A stretch of DNA of 64,000 bases, from NCBI GenBank assembly GCA_022747635.1, contig JAKTNV010000023.1:7183348-7247347 (forward strand). The letters are read 5' to 3'. Below are positions 10,929 to 21,011 of this stretch, in pieces (position 1 is the stretch's first letter; each line of letters opens with the position of its first letter). The DNA is from Hetaerina americana. Its lineage: Eukaryota; Arthropoda; Insecta; Odonata; Calopterygidae. Under the pieces are notes generated by a model, which saw nothing but the letters and a program-made list of their open reading frames with translations, was not told the DNA's origin and ran no database searches. Position numbers and translations under genes: made by a program.

Positions 10929-12470
10929 GAGGTTTTTTCAAACACTTCCAGAACTTTTTTATCTAAAAAAAATACTCCACTATCAAATAGAGTTAAAAAT
11001 TTATTTGTTTATTTTACAAATTGATCAGGGTCCCCTTCAAAACACTCTCCTCCCCAACGTATATACTTATCCTAATTGTATTTCAACTTTTTGAAACAGG
11101 GCTGTAGTGCATCTCCTGGAATGCTTCTCCATCAAATTTTTCTTTATCTCTGAAATTGTGGGAAATCTTTTTCCTTGAGTAGGGTTTTTATTTGGGGGAG
11201 CAGGAAAAATTCGTATTAGGCCAGGTCTGGTAGGTAGGATGGGTGGGTGGAGAAGCATAGCGGTTTAGTATTTGGCTAAAAACTCTGAGAGTTCTGAGAG
11301 ATAAATGAGCCGGCACGTTGCCGTGGTGAAAAAACCACTTGCCACTCCTCCGAAGTTCGGGTCGTTTTGCCAGATTCTCTCTCTTTGGTGTTCCATAACC
11401 CCCAGGTAGTACTCCGTGTTGACTGTCATGGTGTTAGTGATGCACAATACCCTTAGCATTGAAAAAACAATGAATATTGCCTTGATATTTGAGCGCCCTG
11501 GTAGAGCTTTTTTGGGGCACGGGGATGTTTCCCCAATCCATTGTGAAGATTGCACTTTTGTTTCAATTTCATATCCATAAACCCGTGACTCATCACCTTT
11601 ATGGATCCTGGACAAGAAGGTTTCATCCTCTTCGGCTCAATCAAACAGTTCCTGACAGTACAATTCAATAATTTCAGTGTGTAAAAATCATTCGCCTTGA
11701 CTGGGATTCAAACCCGGATCCTTTGATGTCCGGCTTAGTTCCAGCTAAGCCAATGATTTTCACCCCTGACATTGTTGTATTGTAATGCTCATTTAGCAAA
11801 TACTCCATTTAAAGTAACTGTCATGGCATCTCCCTCAGTTTCTTGGAAGTTCCTGATATTGTTGAACTCGGCATTGTTTCTGGTCTGCTGTCATAAGGTG
11901 AGGCATGAGTTTGGTGACTCAATGTATCCACAATTTTCCAGTCTGGATTTAACAGCATGAACCAATTGAGATACCACACTCATCTGCAAGTTCCCCCGAC
12001 AGTCAAATGTCAATTTGCAGGAGCAAGATCGTTCACTTTCTCGATATGGTGGTGGTCATCTGCCTACGTTGATGGTCTTTCCGAGTACTCATCATCTTCC
12101 ACTGATTACTACCCCTTTTTGAACCGGGGAAACCACTCATAATATGCAGTACGTTTCATAGCATCCTCACCATACGCCTTGGTAATCAACTCAAAAGTTT
12201 CCGTTAAGGATTTGGAGAGTTTCATGCAGAATTTTACAGATTAATGCTGCTCCTTTGTTTCTGTGGATCTGGTTTTTTGCCACACTTCACAAACTCCCCT
12301 CCATATAAATGGCTGTGTCTAAGCAACAAAACGAGACATCAACAAAGTGGTTGAAAGTGCTTATTTAGGAATTTTCCATGGACACCGCCTCCAAGCGGGT
12401 TAAAAAATAACCAACTGGGAGTACTCTGTAAAAAATTTTGGAAATCTTTTAACAGACCTCGTATCTCTGG
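10929..12470 (-). pseudogene. mariner-type element remnant with diverged terminal repeats
   Basis: The minus strand (about 11615 to 11265) encodes the core of a mariner transposase: GDESRVYGYEIETK (first catalytic aspartate in the usual GDESWVYGYDxETK context), SSQW, PKKA, a VNTEYYLGVME block, then a frame-damaged HHGN where HDN is expected, and FLAKY. The N-terminal half (right-hand part, 11770-12400) is too decayed to read. The outer ends match imperfectly as inverted repeats: GAGGTTTTTTCAAACACTTCC at the left against GAGGTCTGTTAAAAGATTTCC read inward from 12470. A tRNA-like fragment is nested inside at 11690-11765. Confidence 0.65.
11690..11765 (-). mobile_element. tRNA-like SINE fragment nested in the mariner
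   Basis: Read on the minus strand this begins with GGCTTAGCTGG (A-box-like), continues with a GACATCAAAGGATCC anticodon/variable-like part, and has the B box GGGTTTGAATCCC. It resembles a degraded tRNA or the tRNA head of a SINE. Paired arms are only partly conserved and the sequence interrupts a transposase-derived region, so a SINE head is more likely than a working tRNA gene. Confidence 0.5.
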
Positions 12471-12518
12471 CTACTCGAAGCGTGTAAATCAGCCTTCGGG
12501 CTCATCAAAACTCATGTA

Positions 12519-13191
12519 CAGTAGACTCTCAATTATCAGTGTTAATGGGTGCACAATGAAGCATGGATAATGGAAAAACGGTTAATCAAAATAGGATGAA
12601 AAATCGTCATGATATAAATGGATACGTACAGAAAAGCTCCTAAGGTGGAAATATAGATTTACAAGAGTGCAGAACTATTATCAAGTGAATATACATTTTC
12701 CTCAGAAAACTGAACCAAAAATGTAGTCGGGAAGAAGCAAATGACTGGTGAAGGATGGATCTGAAAAAAGGATCGCTAATGCAAATTCATACATGCCGTG
12801 CGACACAAATTAAATTAATGCATATTATATAGTTAATGACTTATTTTTCTCATAGTAAAACTATTTATTTGCTCGCCTTAAAGCAGAGTATGGTATTCTC
12901 TGAGGAATGAATGTGAGGGAAACTATAATGGAAAGGTTTGGATGACACAAAAATGTTTATATTCAAGTATTACGTACTATTGAGAACTTTTGATTTTGTG
13001 AAATTAAAAACTTTGAAGAAAGTAAAGTTTTTTCAAACGTGCATTGTTTTAAAAGTATATCTTCGTTTCAAAGTCTTTAATTATCTTTACAATGTGATAT
13101 TAGTAAAATATTCATGTTGCTGGGAAGAGAGTTGCACGCAAAATTTGCAAAACAGATGTCACCCACAGATAATCAAGACTTGAGTCTTTAT
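12519..13191. mobile_element. possible non-autonomous pogo/Tigger-type element
   Basis: The left end reads TA then CAGTAGACTCTCAATTATC, which closely fits the CAGTAGA-CTC-ATTATC ends of pogo-superfamily elements. About 670 bp on, the reverse orientation is echoed by GATAATCAAGACTTGAGTCT (about 13168-13187). The interior has no transposase reading frame. The right end is diverged, so its boundary is approximate. Confidence 0.4.
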
Positions 13192-13489
13192 GTTGTGGGT
13201 TCCGATCAATTCATCTGCGTCTGGCTTGCGCAAAATACCTATGAAGGATTTCATGAAACAAAAGCCAAAGGAAGGCATTTGGGCTGGTAGGTCTCCACCG
13301 TACTTGGAGACCATGGGAACTCAGATTGCTCGCTGAAGTATTATCCCCAGCATGATAAAAGGCAGTATGGAGTACGTTGAATGATATGTGGCTTAAGTTC
13401 ATTTTCATTCCGTGATTGTATAAGCATAAAACTAAGGAATGGATTTAGGACTCATGTATTCATATAATGCTGCGTAGTATGCTATTCCT

Positions 13490-14437
13490 TAATATGTGTA
13501 ATAATCAAATACTCCTTGTGATTCATTTATGTGGGTTGTTCTATAAGTCATAAGGAAGAAATTGTGAAGTATTATTTTGTGTACATTTTTTTTTATTTTC
13601 AACCTTATTTCCTTTTAGTTTGGTACACGTTTTCCATTGCTTCTCCAACTTTTTAAGTCGCCCTCAAAGAAGGATTTCAGGAGGTCCTCTAGGTAGGCAT
13701 CTGTTGATAATGATCTCCTCGTTCAATGTGAATCATTTTTTGCCAAGCCATATTTTCAAGTTTGGAAATAAGACAAAGTCACTGGGAGCCAAATCAGTTG
13801 AAAACAGTGGATTTTGTAATAATTCCAACTTTAATTCCATAACATTTTCCATGAAAACTACTTCTGGAAAGACTATACACCTGTGCACTGTCTTGATGGA
13901 AGATACTTTTATTCTTTGCTAAATGATGGCAGTTTTTCTTGATCTCATTGCTTCACTGATAAATAACAACGCATAATACTCACCATTTATTGTTTGTCCT
14001 TTTTGCAAGTAATCAATGTAGAGGATTCTGTGTTCAACCCAAACAACCATGGCCATCACCTTGTTGGCCAATTTCACTGACTTTGCCTTCTTTAGAGCTA
14101 GATCGCCTCCAGAAACCCATTGTTTTGAGTGTTCCTTTGTCTCTGGAGTTCAGTGGTGAACACTAATTCATGTTTTTTTCATAGTTGTGTGTCGGTGCAT
14201 AGACTCATCGGGATTGTGACAGGAAAGCACCTAACCTGTTTTGAAATCAGCTGCATTTATTCTTTATAGACAAAAAGGTGGCAGCACCCATATTGCCAAG
14301 ATATTTTGCAAACATTAATTCATTGATCCCTTAAAACCATATTGTGGAAATTGTCAATCATTTTGGATGAAATCACTTCCACAGGATGTCCCGAACATTG
14401 TTCAACATTTAGCTAACTGGTTAAAACCCTTGGCTGG
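13490..14437 (-). pseudogene. mariner transposase remnant (YLQKGQ subfamily, copy 1)
   Basis: The minus strand, read across frameshifts, gives PETKEHSKQW, KKAKSVKLANKVMAMVVW, YIDYLQKGQTINGEYY, HQDSA (second catalytic aspartate) and FSTDLAPSDFVLFPNLKIWL (third catalytic aspartate kept). The first aspartate region near 14170 is frameshifted and has lost its DETW signature. It shares its structure with the copy at 32600-33640, including a similar region just before the N-terminal end (TTGTGGAAATTGTCAAT-like, about 14340). The N-terminal end is interrupted by the minisatellite at 14438-14618. Confidence 0.7.
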
Positions 14438-14618
14438 AAATAGATGGATCCAGGATCTGGAAATCGATGGATCCAGGATCTGGAAATCGATGGATCCAGG
14501 ATCTGGAAATTGATGGATCCAGGACCTGGAAATTGATGGATCCAGGATCTGGAAATTGATGGATCCAGGATCTGGGAATCGATGGATCCAGGACCTGGAA
14601 ATTGATGGATCCAGGATC
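14438..14618. repeat. 23-bp minisatellite, about 7.9 copies
   Basis: Seven full units and one 20-bp partial unit repeat in tandem with a period of 23 bp. The unit core is GATGGATCCAGGATCTGGAAA. Each unit carries a GGATCC (BamHI-type) hexamer, giving a site every 23 bp. Differences are single-base, mostly C/T alternations at two positions (AAATCGATGG or AAATTGATGG; GGATCTGG or GGACCTGG). As 23 is not a multiple of three, all three frames stay open on the minus strand and yield a repetitive ORF that should not be taken as a gene. Confidence 0.95.
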
Positions 14619-14911
14619 AAATCGTAGTCAGTGTGAATGATTTCCCCATTGTGAAATTTCTCATATAAGTGTGCATGTGGCTCTGCTAAAGCTAATCTTA
14701 TGGAATTCCCTGCAATTTCTCTGAATACCGAGAGTACTTTGGGCACTTGAGAGGCCTGAGTGAATTGAACTCAGTTTATTAGTCAGTGGCTCAAGGGAAT
14801 ATAGTGACAGCAAAATGCTTCATTGTGACCCATGTTACCCACCATTGGTGTCACTCAAAAATAATTTAAATGCTATCATAATTAATTTCACCAACCGGTG
14901 TCCTCTTACAG
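14619..14911. other. intron sequence, nothing recognised
   Basis: Short stretch between the minisatellite and the next ZIP exon, ending in the acceptor TCCTCTTACAG. Confidence 0.4.
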
Positions 14912-15037
14912 GCCTTTAATCTTGCTAACTCAGATGGACATCACAATTATCTAAGAATATCCCTGATGATGTGGGGTGGCATTTGGGTCTTCTTCATGAC
15001 GGAAAGGATAATGAAAATTATTAATGATGCGAGGCAG
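14912..15037 (+). CDS. ZIP transporter, exon with helix 3
   Basis: A 126-bp exon between TCTTACAG and GTGAGT, entering and leaving in phase 0 (42 codons). It continues the HLIPQ of the previous exon with AFNLANSDGHNYL, then helix 3 (SLMMWGGIWVFFMTERIMKI) and the start of the cytoplasmic loop (INDARQ). HLIP-A followed by a helix ending in FF-TE is typical of LIV-1-type ZIPs. Because it is phase-symmetric, skipping would keep the frame but remove a membrane helix, so skipped transcripts are unlikely to be functional. Confidence 0.9.
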
Positions 15038-15706
15038 GTGAGTTGATGCATTTTTTGGCTAACTAATGTTAGTGTTCTGCCTTCCAAGGTTCTTTCTGTT
15101 GTATTTTCAGTTGTTTTCTTAAAAATAGTGCTATGGTGGCTTTAGGCAGTAAATATTAACTTAGAAACCATGATCATGCTTGGAATACATGGTTTGCTTG
15201 GAGTAATCTGATTTGAAAGTTCCTTTAAGAAAAATTTCTTTTAGCCTGCAAACTGCAGGACAGTAAAACCTCACTTTTATGCTTCCAAGGCATTCACTAT
15301 TGCCTCAGTTCATGCCATTTTTGAGACTAGAAATTTCTAATTAGGGGTAGACCCTATATTTTTGGGTCATAAAGTAAAAAAATTTTAAGCAAAAGAGGAA
15401 AGAATCCAATGTTGGATTAAGTCATTTATTGATGCATGTCATTATAGCCTTATCATCACATCTTGCATTACCTAAAAATTGAGTATTTTCAGGCGTGATG
15501 TGGTGGAATTGGAGCATAATAAAGAAAATATGGCAATAATTTTCCTCTAGATAAGTTTAATAACCCAGTTTTGATGTATGACATCATCTGTATTACACCT
15601 GAAGATGATGTAATGCATCGACCGGGTCGTTCTATGAAATTTATCTCGTAGAAAACTGTTACCATCTTTTCTTTATTCCTTCAATGGAACAGACCCAAGT
15701 TCTCTC

Positions 15707-15710
<4 letters not shown>
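15038..15710. other. intron sequence, nothing recognised
   Basis: AT-rich intron up to the 3' end of a minus-strand LINE. Confidence 0.4.
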
Positions 15711-15751
<41 letters not shown>

Positions 15752-16860
15752 AAATACAGTTGTGCTGATAGACAGTGTCAGGTGGCAAACAAGTCCCAAA
15801 TAATGACAAAAGATAAGAGATAAAATCAGACTTCAAAACACAAATCTCTTTAACAAAACAAGTGAATCCCCATCTCATTTACATCCATCAATCAGCAAGA
15901 AAAAAAGATAAATTAAAAAAAATTAAGCTATTACATATAATACAATACACCACACATCAATCAAATTATTACATATATTCCTTACATCTTTTCTTAAAAG
16001 TATACACTCTGTTGGGAAAGGGCTCGAATATTTTTGCAGGTAAGGTGTTCCAATCAACAATTGTTTTGTTTAGAAAAGAAAATTTTTTTTATTTGTTCTC
16101 TGTGCCCAGCATTTTACCTTAAATTTGTGATCATTTCTCCCTATAAAATTTGGGTTCCCCTCCTCTTTCCCAAGATCTTCCCGAGCTTTCTCCCCCTTCA
16201 GAATGCGGAACATTCCACAAAGTCTGCTTACTTTCCTTCTAGTTTGTAGAGGTGCCCAGCTCAGCATTTCTAGCATGTCAGACACACTCTCCATCCTCCT
16301 ATGCTTCCTCAGTACATATCAGGCAGCCTTTCTTTGTAGCTTTTGCAGTTTTTTGATATGACCTTCTTCATGAGGGTCCCATACAAGAGAAGCGTACTCT
16401 AAAATTGGTCTTACGCCTTCTCCTTGGTTGCTCTAATGCTCCCTTTGAGGTTTCTCATCACCCAATGAAGAGTTTTGAAAGCTTTCTTAAAGATGTGCTC
16501 CACATTTAGCCCCCACCCTAAGTCCTTAGTTAAATATACACCTAAGTATTTGCAAGTATCACTTCTAGGAATGGCATTTTCTGAGAATTTATATTACCTA
16601 TTGTTTCCATTTACCTTGTTACTAAAAGTGATGGATTTGCATTTGCTAACATTAATATCCATCCCATTTTTTGTCACCCAATCTGCCATTTTATTAATAT
16701 CCCTTTGAAGTATGTCACGGTCTCTGTCATTTTCGGCTTTCTGTAGATAATACAGCCGTCTGCAAAAAGTCTTATCTGAGGATTAATATTTACTGGGAGG
16801 TCATTTATATAGATTAAAAACAAGAGCGGTCGATTCAGTAGAGAAGCTGAAGAGGTAGCC
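15711..16860 (-). pseudogene. 5'-truncated non-LTR LINE with (AAT)n tail
   Basis: Read on the minus strand from about 16860, the sequence begins with LFLIYINDLPVNINPQIRLF followed by ADGCIIYR, the reverse transcriptase catalytic block with FADD changed to FADG. It goes on, through several frameshifts, to the usual LINE C-terminal region (about 16100-16450: a WDPHEEG-like and KLQRKAA-like stretch, then FLNKTIVDWNTLPA near 16070-16030). The element ends at an (ATT)13 run (15711-15750 on the + strand), which is the simple 3' tail of the minus-strand LINE. It lacks the 5' half, as expected for incomplete reverse transcription. Confidence 0.75.
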
Positions 16861-17066
16861 GAGAAAAAGGAGGATACGCATGCATCCAAGAAATATGTAG
16901 CATGGGTAACTGAGTAGTATGACGAGCATATGAGCATTTTTATTCAAAGTTTGCCCTCTCTCTTTGATCATTTTTGTCTTCACCAAGCTTTGAACTGTGG
17001 ATCCTCAACTATGTAGCAGGACTTGCAAGGAAAAGATTCAATTCAAGGAAAATTCAAAGTAAAGAG

Positions 17067-17376
17067 CAGATCGAGATGGTGCGGGGGCTAACGTACTGGC
17101 TTCCTACCCAGAGGCCACGGGTTCATATCCCGGCGGTGTTGAATAATTTTCAGAGGTATCTCGATCCCTACTTGAAGTGCCTTGTGGAGAGCTCTTTGAG
17201 TTAGTACGCCGTCCGTCGGATGGGATGTTAAACTGTGGACCCCTTGGTGCCTTTCGTAAAGAGTAGGCTAATGCCAATGCCAGGTTTCTCTCCACCCTTC
17301 ATCCTTTCCTGTCAATCCTCTATAGTGCAAATGACCTCAGTTGTCGGTCACCTCCCCTAAATACTACTATTACTCT
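17067..17376 (+). mobile_element. tRNA-derived SINE, family S, copy 1
   Basis: Starts with a head of the form GATGGTGCGGGGGCTAACG, followed by the tRNA-like block GGCTTCCTACCCAGAGG and a B box (GGTTCATATCC). The body has conserved landmarks (GGATGGGATGTTAAACTG, AGAGTAGGCTAATGCCA) and ends in CTCCCCTAAATACTACTATTACT. It is flanked by a perfect 10-bp target-site duplication, AAGTAAAGAG, at 17057-17066 and 17377-17386. Three more copies of the same family are in the window, all in this orientation. Confidence 0.9.
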
Positions 17377-17671
17377 AAGTAAAGAGAACTTTAAAATAAA
17401 GTAAAAAATATGAGTCTTGCACTTTATTTTCTCATCGCAAGGTTATTTGAAATTCTCTCAGATGAGGCAGTATTTTTTAATTATCTGTTTCAATCACAAT
17501 AAACATTTCATGTTATTTTCTACCTTGGGTAGTGATGGCACATAAGTTATATTTTTTGAAGACTTAGTTCATCCTTTCCTCTCGAAAATGTAAAATAGGG
17601 GCCTCACTGTCGTTTATCATTTGATAGATGATAGCAGTGGTCATTTTCTTATATGGTGATGAAGGGCATTA

Positions 17672-18965
17672 TGTGGGCAGTTCAATAAGTGCCTGTGTTT
17701 GATGACAAAGGGCATTCCGGAGGGAAGTTTATGTTATCATCGTGTGCTGCCATCTATCCAACGACGGTGAAACAAATTTCAGGCTGATTTAAAGGTTAGT
17801 TTGGACTTGGCAGCCATTCGAGTAAGACTTGTTTCATGATTTTCGCTAAGATGGAAAAAGAGCAGTATCGTTCGGTAATTCGCTTTTTGTTTTTGGATGG
17901 GAAGAAGTGCGAGGAGATAAAAGCAAAGTTGGATGCTGTTTATGGGGACACTTCGCCATCTATGACCACAGTTAGATATTGGTTCAACGAATTTAAACGG
18001 GGACGAACATCTGTTTTTGATGAGGAGCGACCAGGACGCCCGGCAGACGTGGTTACCGAGGTAATCATTCAAAAAGTCCACGCCATGATTCTCGCTGATT
18101 GATGAACGAAAGTGTGCGAAGTAGCAGAGGCTGTGGGTGTGTTGACTGGAATGGCAATTAATATTTTACATGATAAGTTGGCGATGAAAAAATTGTCGGC
18201 CCAATGGGTGCCGCGATTGCTCACGGTGGACAACAAGCTTATCCGGCTGTCAACTTCGAAGTAGTGTTTGTAGCAATTTAAGCGAGATCCAAAGGTGTTT
18301 TTGCATCAAGTTATCACTGTTCATGAAACCTGGATTCATCATTACACACCAGAAACTAAGCAACAATCAAAACAATGGATTTCTCCCGGTGAATCTGCCC
18401 CAAAGAAGGCGAAGATGGTCTGTTCGGCCGGAAAGGTCATGGCGATGGTTTTTTGGGATGCAAATGGTGTCATCCTCATGGATTTTTTAGAAAAAGGAAA
18501 AACGATCACTGGGAAATACTACAGTGAGTTATTGGACCGCTTTGACAAAAAAGTGAAGGAGACACGGCCGCAGTTGGCCAAAAAGAAGGTGCTGTTTCAC
18601 CACGATAACGCACCAGCACATTCATCCGTAGTTGTCACTGCCAAACTGCATGAACTACATCATGAATTGCTGCCGCACCCCCCGTATTCACCCGATCTGG
18701 CTCCCTGGGGTTTTTTCTTATTCCCTGACATGAAGAAATGGCTCGTGGGAAAAAAATTTAGCTCAAACGAGGAAGTTATCACCAGAGACAGAGGCGTAAT
18801 TTTGAGAGTTCAACAAATCCTATTTTTTGGAGGGGTTAAAAAAATGGCCGGAACGTCGGGAGAAGTGTATCTTTCTAAAAGGGGAATATGTTGAAATATA
18901 AGAAAAATGATTTTGAAGAAATGGTTTCTTCATTTCTAGCACGGGTACTTATTGAGCCGCCCTCA
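17672..18965 (+). mobile_element. mariner element, near full length, inactive
   Basis: A 1.29-kb element bounded by TA dinucleotides (17670-17671 and 18966-18967) with inverted repeats of the form GGGCGGTTCAATAAGTACC; the left repeat has several changes, and the right one reads GGGCGGCTCAATAAGTACC. It contains one transposase gene on the + strand, described separately. Its size and layout are those of a complete mariner. A shorter relative of the same family lies at 62684-63267. Confidence 0.9.
17851..18894 (+). pseudogene. mariner transposase, disrupted
   Basis: Starts at ATG 17851 with MEKEQYRSVIRFLFLDGKK, the first helix-turn-helix, followed by TTVRYWFNEFKRGRTSVFDE and RPGRPADVVTE. An in-frame stop at 18100 breaks it, and further stops lie near 18260-18270. 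The catalytic half from 18295 reads well: HETWIHHYTPETKQQSKQW, GKVMAMVFWDANGVI, YYSELLDRF, HHDNAPAHSS and PPYSPDLAP followed by WGFFLFPDMKKWL. Mariner transposases need three aspartates (DD34D). Here the first (DETW) is histidine, the second (HDN) is kept, and the third (xDFF/xDYF) is glycine, 34 residues after the second. With two catalytic residues lost and several stops it cannot work. The last 60 residues are also frameshifted. Confidence 0.9.
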
Positions 18966-18967
18966 TA

Positions 18968-20249
18968 ATTACACTCATCACTTGCTAGACAAATATTGCA
19001 AAAGTTGAGCAACTTTTTGAAAATGTAAAAAGAGTAAAAGGGATCAATTGCAATTTTTTTCTACATCATATCTTTAGTTTAAGGAAAGTAGAGGCTTGCC
19101 TCAAGTTATTAAAATTTGCTGAATCAATTATGTGTATAATAAATTCATTTTCTCTGTCAATGTCAATAAAGAAAAACTATTTTTGTTAATTTCCAAGGAA
19201 ACTTGCATCATAGTTTGTGAGATGGCATAGTTGATTGCCTGGGATGTCAATGCAGTGAGGATGGTTCTCACGTTGCGAAACAGTGGCGAGAGCAACCTAA
19301 TTTTAAAGTTTAAAATCAGCGTGTGATGATACCTTTATTCATTCAAAATCAAACATTGGATGCAGTCTGCTGAAAGTAGTAGGTTATAATGATGTGCTTT
19401 TAATGTGAGCATGTTTGTAAATATTCCATTTTTCTTAACATAGTGCTTCAATTCATTCAAAAAATTTATGGGTTTGTGTCACTTAAATTCTGAAATGCTA
19501 ATTTTTATGGGGTTGCATTAGGGAAAGGATTAACTTGTTTTTAATTTGCCAGTGTAGCAAAATGTGAATTTCCATTAAGGAATTGAAAGAGTTAAATATT
19601 GGTGATGATTTTCAATTTTCTTTGTAATGAATTGAAGAGAAATGATATTTAACAAAACCTGGATGGCTAGAATAAAAATATCAAAGTGAAAATCACATAA
19701 GTTGAATATCATTTCTCTCCAATATGGAGAATTTCTGCGTAGCTAAGTGTGAAATTATGCGTTTAGCAATGAATAGACTCTGAGATGATTGGTGCTTCAT
19801 GGAGGAGGCATTCACCAGAATCAAGTGTTTTGTTAAGCATTGAAATGGGATAAATTAAGTAAAATGATGCAATGTTAGGTGATTTTAGTTATTGTACAAC
19901 TATGGCTTATTAATACACTTGATGGTATGGTGAAATTATTTTAGGTGGAACTGTGTTGTAATACATTCTTTGTATGTTAAATATAAGGCATCCCAATGTT
20001 GATTTAGTTTGACTTACTTTCTGTTGTGAGTCATATAAATGATTTGTGTGTTTCCTTTAATTTTAAAAGAATGCTAAATCCTAGTCTAAAGAACCAAACA
20101 ATTAAAAAATTAATTTCATTTTAGTGTTTTATGCCGTGAGGTTATTTTTGATGAATTACTGAGTATTAAGAAGTACTATTGTAAGTGCATAATGTTTTAA
20201 TCCGTGCACTTTTGTAGTAACATACACTTTTCCCTAACATGAATTATAG
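18968..20249. other. intron sequence, nothing recognised
   Basis: Strongly AT-rich intron DNA ending in the acceptor GAATTATAG of the next ZIP exon. No repeats or coding motifs were seen. Confidence 0.45.
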
Positions 20250-20444
20250 AAAAAAGTCAGCTGTGAAAAGGTGCCCAGTCCCATGCCAACTGGGTCAAGT
20301 CAAACAAATAGCTCACATCAGTTGCAAAAGACTTATGAAAATGAGCCTTTGCAGCAATCGCATGATATGTGTGTGATTTCAGCACCTGGAGCTATATATG
20401 AATACCAGGAGCAAGCAATCAAAGCATCATTTGGTCATCAAGAG
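20250..20444 (+). CDS. ZIP transporter, exon in the long cytoplasmic loop
   Basis: A 195-bp exon (65 codons, phase 0 at both ends) between an ATTATAG acceptor and a GTAAAT donor. It encodes a hydrophilic stretch beginning KKVSCEKVPSP and rich in Ser, Gln and His (SSQTNSSHQLQ, QQSHD), ending FGHQE. ZIPs of this class have a long, poorly conserved, often His-rich loop between helices 3 and 4, and position and composition fit that. It is assigned by open frame, splice sites and matching phase with its neighbours, not by motif similarity, so it is slightly less certain than the helix exons. Confidence 0.75.
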
Positions 20445-21011
20445 GTAAATATATTATTGTAATGGCTAAAATTTGCATTTATTTTAAATTTTTAAGATAT
20501 GAAAGGTCTCATAAAACCCAATAGTTTCATTGTATGGCTACTTTTCAAAAACCTATTGTGATTTTAAAGTGTTGAAGAATTTTAAAGAAATGTTATGTAA
20601 AACCATATGCCAAATAGCCAGAAGAATTCACTTATTTTTATGATTAGTGAAATTGGTGTTAGAAGTAGTTGGATGAGTCCAGGGTCGTAGGTATGGCTTC
20701 ACTTTAAATATCATAGTAGATTAAATGTTAAGAATTTGGCATACTAGTGAAATTAATCAATTCCTTTTGATCTATAATTTTTCTATTTCATTCAGTGATC
20801 AGTATTACACATGCATCTTCCTGCTGTCGCTGAAGTCTCTTTTGAAGGAGAAATGTCAATCATTTATGTTCCCATCAATTCCATTTCTTAGCAGGAAAAT
20901 TGTTTCGCCAACTCTTCAGAACAAGTTTACACTGAGCTGGAGAAAATGATGATTGTTTTAGCCTTTTGCTAAATTACAATGAAAATGTCTAAATTTTCAG
21001 GAAACATGATA
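20445..21011. other. intron sequence, nothing recognised
   Basis: AT-rich intron between the loop exon and a TIR element. Confidence 0.4.

Noticed and set aside
14402..14746. 114-codon minus-strand frame with repeated DPSISRSWIH units
   Set aside because: It is produced by a 23-bp minisatellite whose period keeps all frames open; no conserved protein is involved.
10276..14911. Second, mutually exclusive version of the helix 1-2 ZIP exon
   Set aside because: Looked for because vertebrate SLC39A14 has such a pair; no second WGYG- or SLCSLLG-like open stretch with splice sites was found in this intron.
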